From positions 1-6,599 of the forward strand of contig JAABTB010000133.1 of assembly GCA_011390085.1 (NCBI GenBank): a stretch of DNA of 6,599 nt, written 5' to 3'. The DNA comes from Desulfobacula sp. (lineage in GTDB: Bacteria; Desulfobacterota; Desulfobacteria; Desulfobacterales; Desulfobacteraceae). Shown here one piece after another: positions 6,582 to 6,599 of the stretch. A program made the translations under genes and the position numbers. Each line of letters starts with the position of its first letter. The stretch's first letter is position 1. Below the pieces are notes generated by a model. The model saw only the letters and a list, made by a program, of their open reading frames with translations. It did no database searches and was not told the origin of the DNA.

Positions 6582-6599
6582 AGATCGGAAGAGCACACG
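6582..6599 (+). other. Untrimmed Illumina TruSeq adapter at the contig end
   Basis: The last 18 bases, agatcggaagagcacacg, are identical to the first 18 bases of the standard Illumina TruSeq read-1 adapter. They are not part of the genome. The genuine sequence ends at or just before 6581, so the contig's right edge is artificial. Confidence 0.96.

Noticed and set aside
1..6599. CRISPR array, tRNA, mobile element or defence system
   Set aside because: No repeat-spacer pattern, tRNA-like cloverleaf, transposase or defence domain was seen; nearly all bases belong to conserved housekeeping genes.

Overview
The window is a compact core-genome segment from a Gram-negative bacterium. All eight protein genes lie on the minus strand, so transcription runs from high to low coordinates: rho, rpmE, prfA, prmC, then rpsB, tsf, pyrH, frr. 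Closely related genes of this kind, a rho-rpmE-prfA-prmC run, and a short EF-Ts suggest a deltaproteobacterium (Desulfobacterota, perhaps Desulfobacterales-like). That placement comes from protein flavour and gene order only. I see no accessory, mobile, defence or CRISPR element.

Region by region: positions 6582-6599 are identical to the start of the Illumina TruSeq adapter, so the right end is untrimmed sequencing artefact. About 74 bases of genuine rho leader precede it. rho (5260-6507) is followed after 66 bases by rpmE (4975-5193). A symmetric hairpin with T-runs on both sides (4921-4950) separates rpmE from prfA (3844-4908). prmC (2961-3851) overlaps the end of prfA by 8 bases. A 131-base gap then precedes rpsB. 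It holds a plausible promoter, whose -35 lies inside the end of prmC, and a nested stem-loop leader. rpsB, tsf, pyrH and frr follow, separated by 5, 3 and 28 bases, with Shine-Dalgarno sequences for tsf and pyrH inside the last codons of the preceding gene. A 10-bp inverted repeat at 1-34 sits just past frr at the very edge of the sequence.

How the genes work together: Rho ends transcription. L31, S2 and EF-Ts build or serve the ribosome and elongation. RF1 (prfA) releases peptides at UAA/UAG and PrmC methylates the GGQ glutamine of RF1. RRF (frr) recycles the ribosome after release. PyrH makes UDP for pyrimidine nucleotide supply and traditionally sits between tsf and frr. The window therefore joins the termination/release set and the S2/EF-Ts/UMP kinase/RRF set head to tail.

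No new biological system is evident. The items most worth a second look are the structured rpsB leader, the hairpin in front of prfA, and the adapter at the contig end.
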